The notes under the pieces were generated by a model. It had not been told where the DNA came from and did not search any database. It worked only from the letters and a program-made list of their open reading frames with translations. From Intrasporangium calvum (GTDB taxonomy: Bacteria; Actinomycetota; Actinomycetes; Actinomycetales; Dermatophilaceae), in assembly GCF_028446585.1 (NCBI RefSeq), contig NZ_JAPFQL010000016.1, positions 1-41,146 on the forward strand: a stretch of DNA of 41,146 nucleotides, written 5' to 3'. The translations under genes and the position numbers were made by a program. Below, piece after piece: positions 40,335-41,146 of the stretch (position 1 is its first letter; each line of letters begins with the position of its first letter).

Positions 40335-40916
40335 ATGACTCTCGCGCCGAAGGGTGTGGCCGCTGTGGCTTCACCTTCAACTTCACCTTCAAGGATGATC
40401 GCCTCATCCTCACGCTCCGCCGCACGGTCAGCTGGAGCAGGCCGGGGAGGCCAGGAGCGGTCCGTCCCACCCGGCACGGTGCCCTTTCCCCGGCCGCCCG
40501 TCCCCCCGGCGGTGTTCGAGCTGCTCGCCCGAGCCAGGGGCACGCTGGAGGATGCCTGCCGCACGGCCGATGCCTCCGAGCGCTACCGCGACGCCCATCT
40601 GGGGGCGCTTCGCGCAGCCGCTGCCCTCGTGGCGGCCCGCACCACCCCGTCTCCACGGTCCCGGCCGCGCAGCGTCTGGCAGGTCCTCCCCGGGGTCGCT
40701 CCGGAGCTGAGCGAGTGGGCCGCCTTCTTCGCTGCGTGCTCCGCCCAGCGCTCGGTCATCGACCGGGGTGGCCGGATCCCCGCGCGGGAGGCCGACGACC
40801 TGCTTCGGCAGGCAGAGATGTTCCTCGAGATCGTCCAGAGCAGCCTCGGCGTGCCGATGACCGCGCCACTGCCCGAGCTCACCACGCCGCTCCGTGGGAC
40901 CCGCCTCCTTCGATGA
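40335..40916 (+). CDS. SAV_6107-type HEPN domain protein
   Basis: The first 55 residues are a Ser/Pro/Arg-rich, low-complexity segment with unusual codon use for this region. From about residue 57 a helical domain follows: VFELLARARGTLEDACRTAD, YRDAHLGALRAAAALVA and AEFFA-like helices up to about 180, with the R-x-x-Y-R-x-A-H pattern of SAV_6107-type HEPN proteins. HEPN folds are often RNases, but the canonical R-x4-6-H motif is not certain here. ATG at 40335 has AAGGAG 7 bases upstream. Its stop overlaps the dnaE start (ATGA), so the two are coupled. Confidence 0.8.
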   Translation: MTLAPKGVAAVASPSTSPSRMIASSSRSAARSAGAGRGGQERSVPPGTVPFPRPPVPPAVFELLARARGTLEDACRTADASERYRDAHLGALRAAAALVAARTTPSPRSRPRSVWQVLPGVAPELSEWAAFFAACSAQRSVIDRGGRIPAREADDLLRQAEMFLEIVQSSLGVPMTAPLPELTTPLRGTRLLR

Positions 40917-41146
40917 GCGACAGCTTCGTCCACCTGCACGTCGCATCGGCCTACTCGATGCGATACGGCACCGCCAAGCCGGAGCAGCTCGTCGAGCGGG
41001 CGGTGGCCTTCGGGCAGCCGGCGCTCGCCCTGACCGATCGGGACGGGCTCTACGGCGCGGTGAAGTTCGTCCGGGCCTGCATGGAGCGGGACCTCGACCC
41101 CATCCTCGGCGTTGACCTCGCCCTGGGCGCGGACCCGATCGAGCCG
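40913..41146 (+). CDS. dnaE2: Error-prone DNA polymerase III alpha subunit (DnaE2-like), 5' part
   Basis: The first 78 codons are present; the gene runs off the window. They encode the start of the PHP domain: FVHLHVASAYSMRYGT (H-x-H metal motif), then LVERAVAFGQPALALTDRDGLYGAVKF, typical of C-family polymerases. The opening lacks the longer N-terminus of many replicative DnaE1 proteins. Together with the SOS box and the DUF6504 and HEPN partners this indicates the damage-inducible, error-prone DnaE2. The end and the polymerase residues cannot be checked here. Confidence 0.85.
   Translation, partial: MSDSFVHLHVASAYSMRYGTAKPEQLVERAVAFGQPALALTDRDGLYGAVKFVRACMERDLDPILGVDLALGADPIEP

Noticed and set aside
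1-41146. CRISPR array, tRNA/rRNA genes, insertion sequences or prophage
   Set aside because: I looked for regular repeat-spacer units, tRNA cloverleaf ends, transposase motifs and phage genes and saw none.

Overview
This 41 kb window is chromosomal DNA from a high-GC Gram-positive actinobacterium. Third codon positions are mostly G or C, GTG starts are common, and the respiratory genes are of actinobacterial type: a diheme QcrC, a three-helix Rieske protein and the actinobacterial cytochrome oxidase subunit IV. Gene order and relative strands follow, from memory, the Mycobacterium tuberculosis segment Rv2205c to Rv2172c. Some genes are missing, and several look like those of Micrococcales, perhaps Intrasporangiaceae (inference). 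It is mainly a conserved housekeeping block. I see no tRNA, rRNA, IS element, prophage or CRISPR array.

Layout. 0.1-2.2 kb: glycerate kinase, an ErpA-type Fe-S carrier with a strong terminator, and a small unknown gene. 2.2-5.8 kb: 7Fe ferredoxin, a DsbA-fold protein with its winged-helix regulator, adenosine kinase and leucyl/phenylalanyl-tRNA-protein transferase. 5.8-7.3 kb: a TusA protein coupled to a cysteine-desulfurase-like protein that lacks the PLP lysine. 7.4-15.8 kb: the aerobic terminal respiratory branch, with ctaC-ctaD-ctaF rightward and ctaE-qcrC-qcrA-qcrB leftward, and a small metalloprotease between them. 16-17.9 kb: an orphan receiver-like protein, trpD and a stand-alone Lrp sensor domain. 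17.9-23.3 kb: an exonuclease/GIY-YIG fusion, a Cys-motif protein, a metallopeptidase-like lipoprotein and a fatty-acyl-CoA ligase. 23.6-29.6 kb: a rightward run with a lipid-binding-fold protein, an unknown Cys protein, ROK glucokinase, an EEP-family phosphatase/nuclease, an acyltransferase and a two-component system. 29.8-32.2 kb: class II DAHP synthase and threonine aldolase. 32.3-36.8 kb: EamA transporter, a PknL-locus kinase carrying four PASTA domains, a LysM lytic transglycosylase, and the Rv2175c-type DNA-binding protein. 36.9-39.8 kb: polyprenyl diphosphate synthase, metF and a YbaK protein. 39.8 kb to the end: a LexA-boxed operon of DUF6504, an SAV_6107-type HEPN protein and the start of an error-prone DnaE.

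How it works together. QcrCAB and CtaCDEF would form the bcc-aa3 supercomplex. ErpA could supply Fe-S centres, including the Rieske cluster. DAHP synthase and TrpD belong to aromatic and tryptophan synthesis. PknL, its DNA-binding partner and the transglycosylase suggest a cell-wall sensing unit.

Most notable signals: (1) a 14-bp motif, CCCAGCGGCATACG, in ten copies, mostly intergenic; (2) the PLP-lysine-less desulfurase coupled to TusA; (3) a perfect SOS box on a DUF6504-HEPN-dnaE2 operon with no ImuA'/ImuB upstream; (4) PASTA repeats on the PknL-locus kinase; (5) ten genes with a TANNNT -10 hexamer 6-7 nt before the start codon, suggesting leaderless transcripts.
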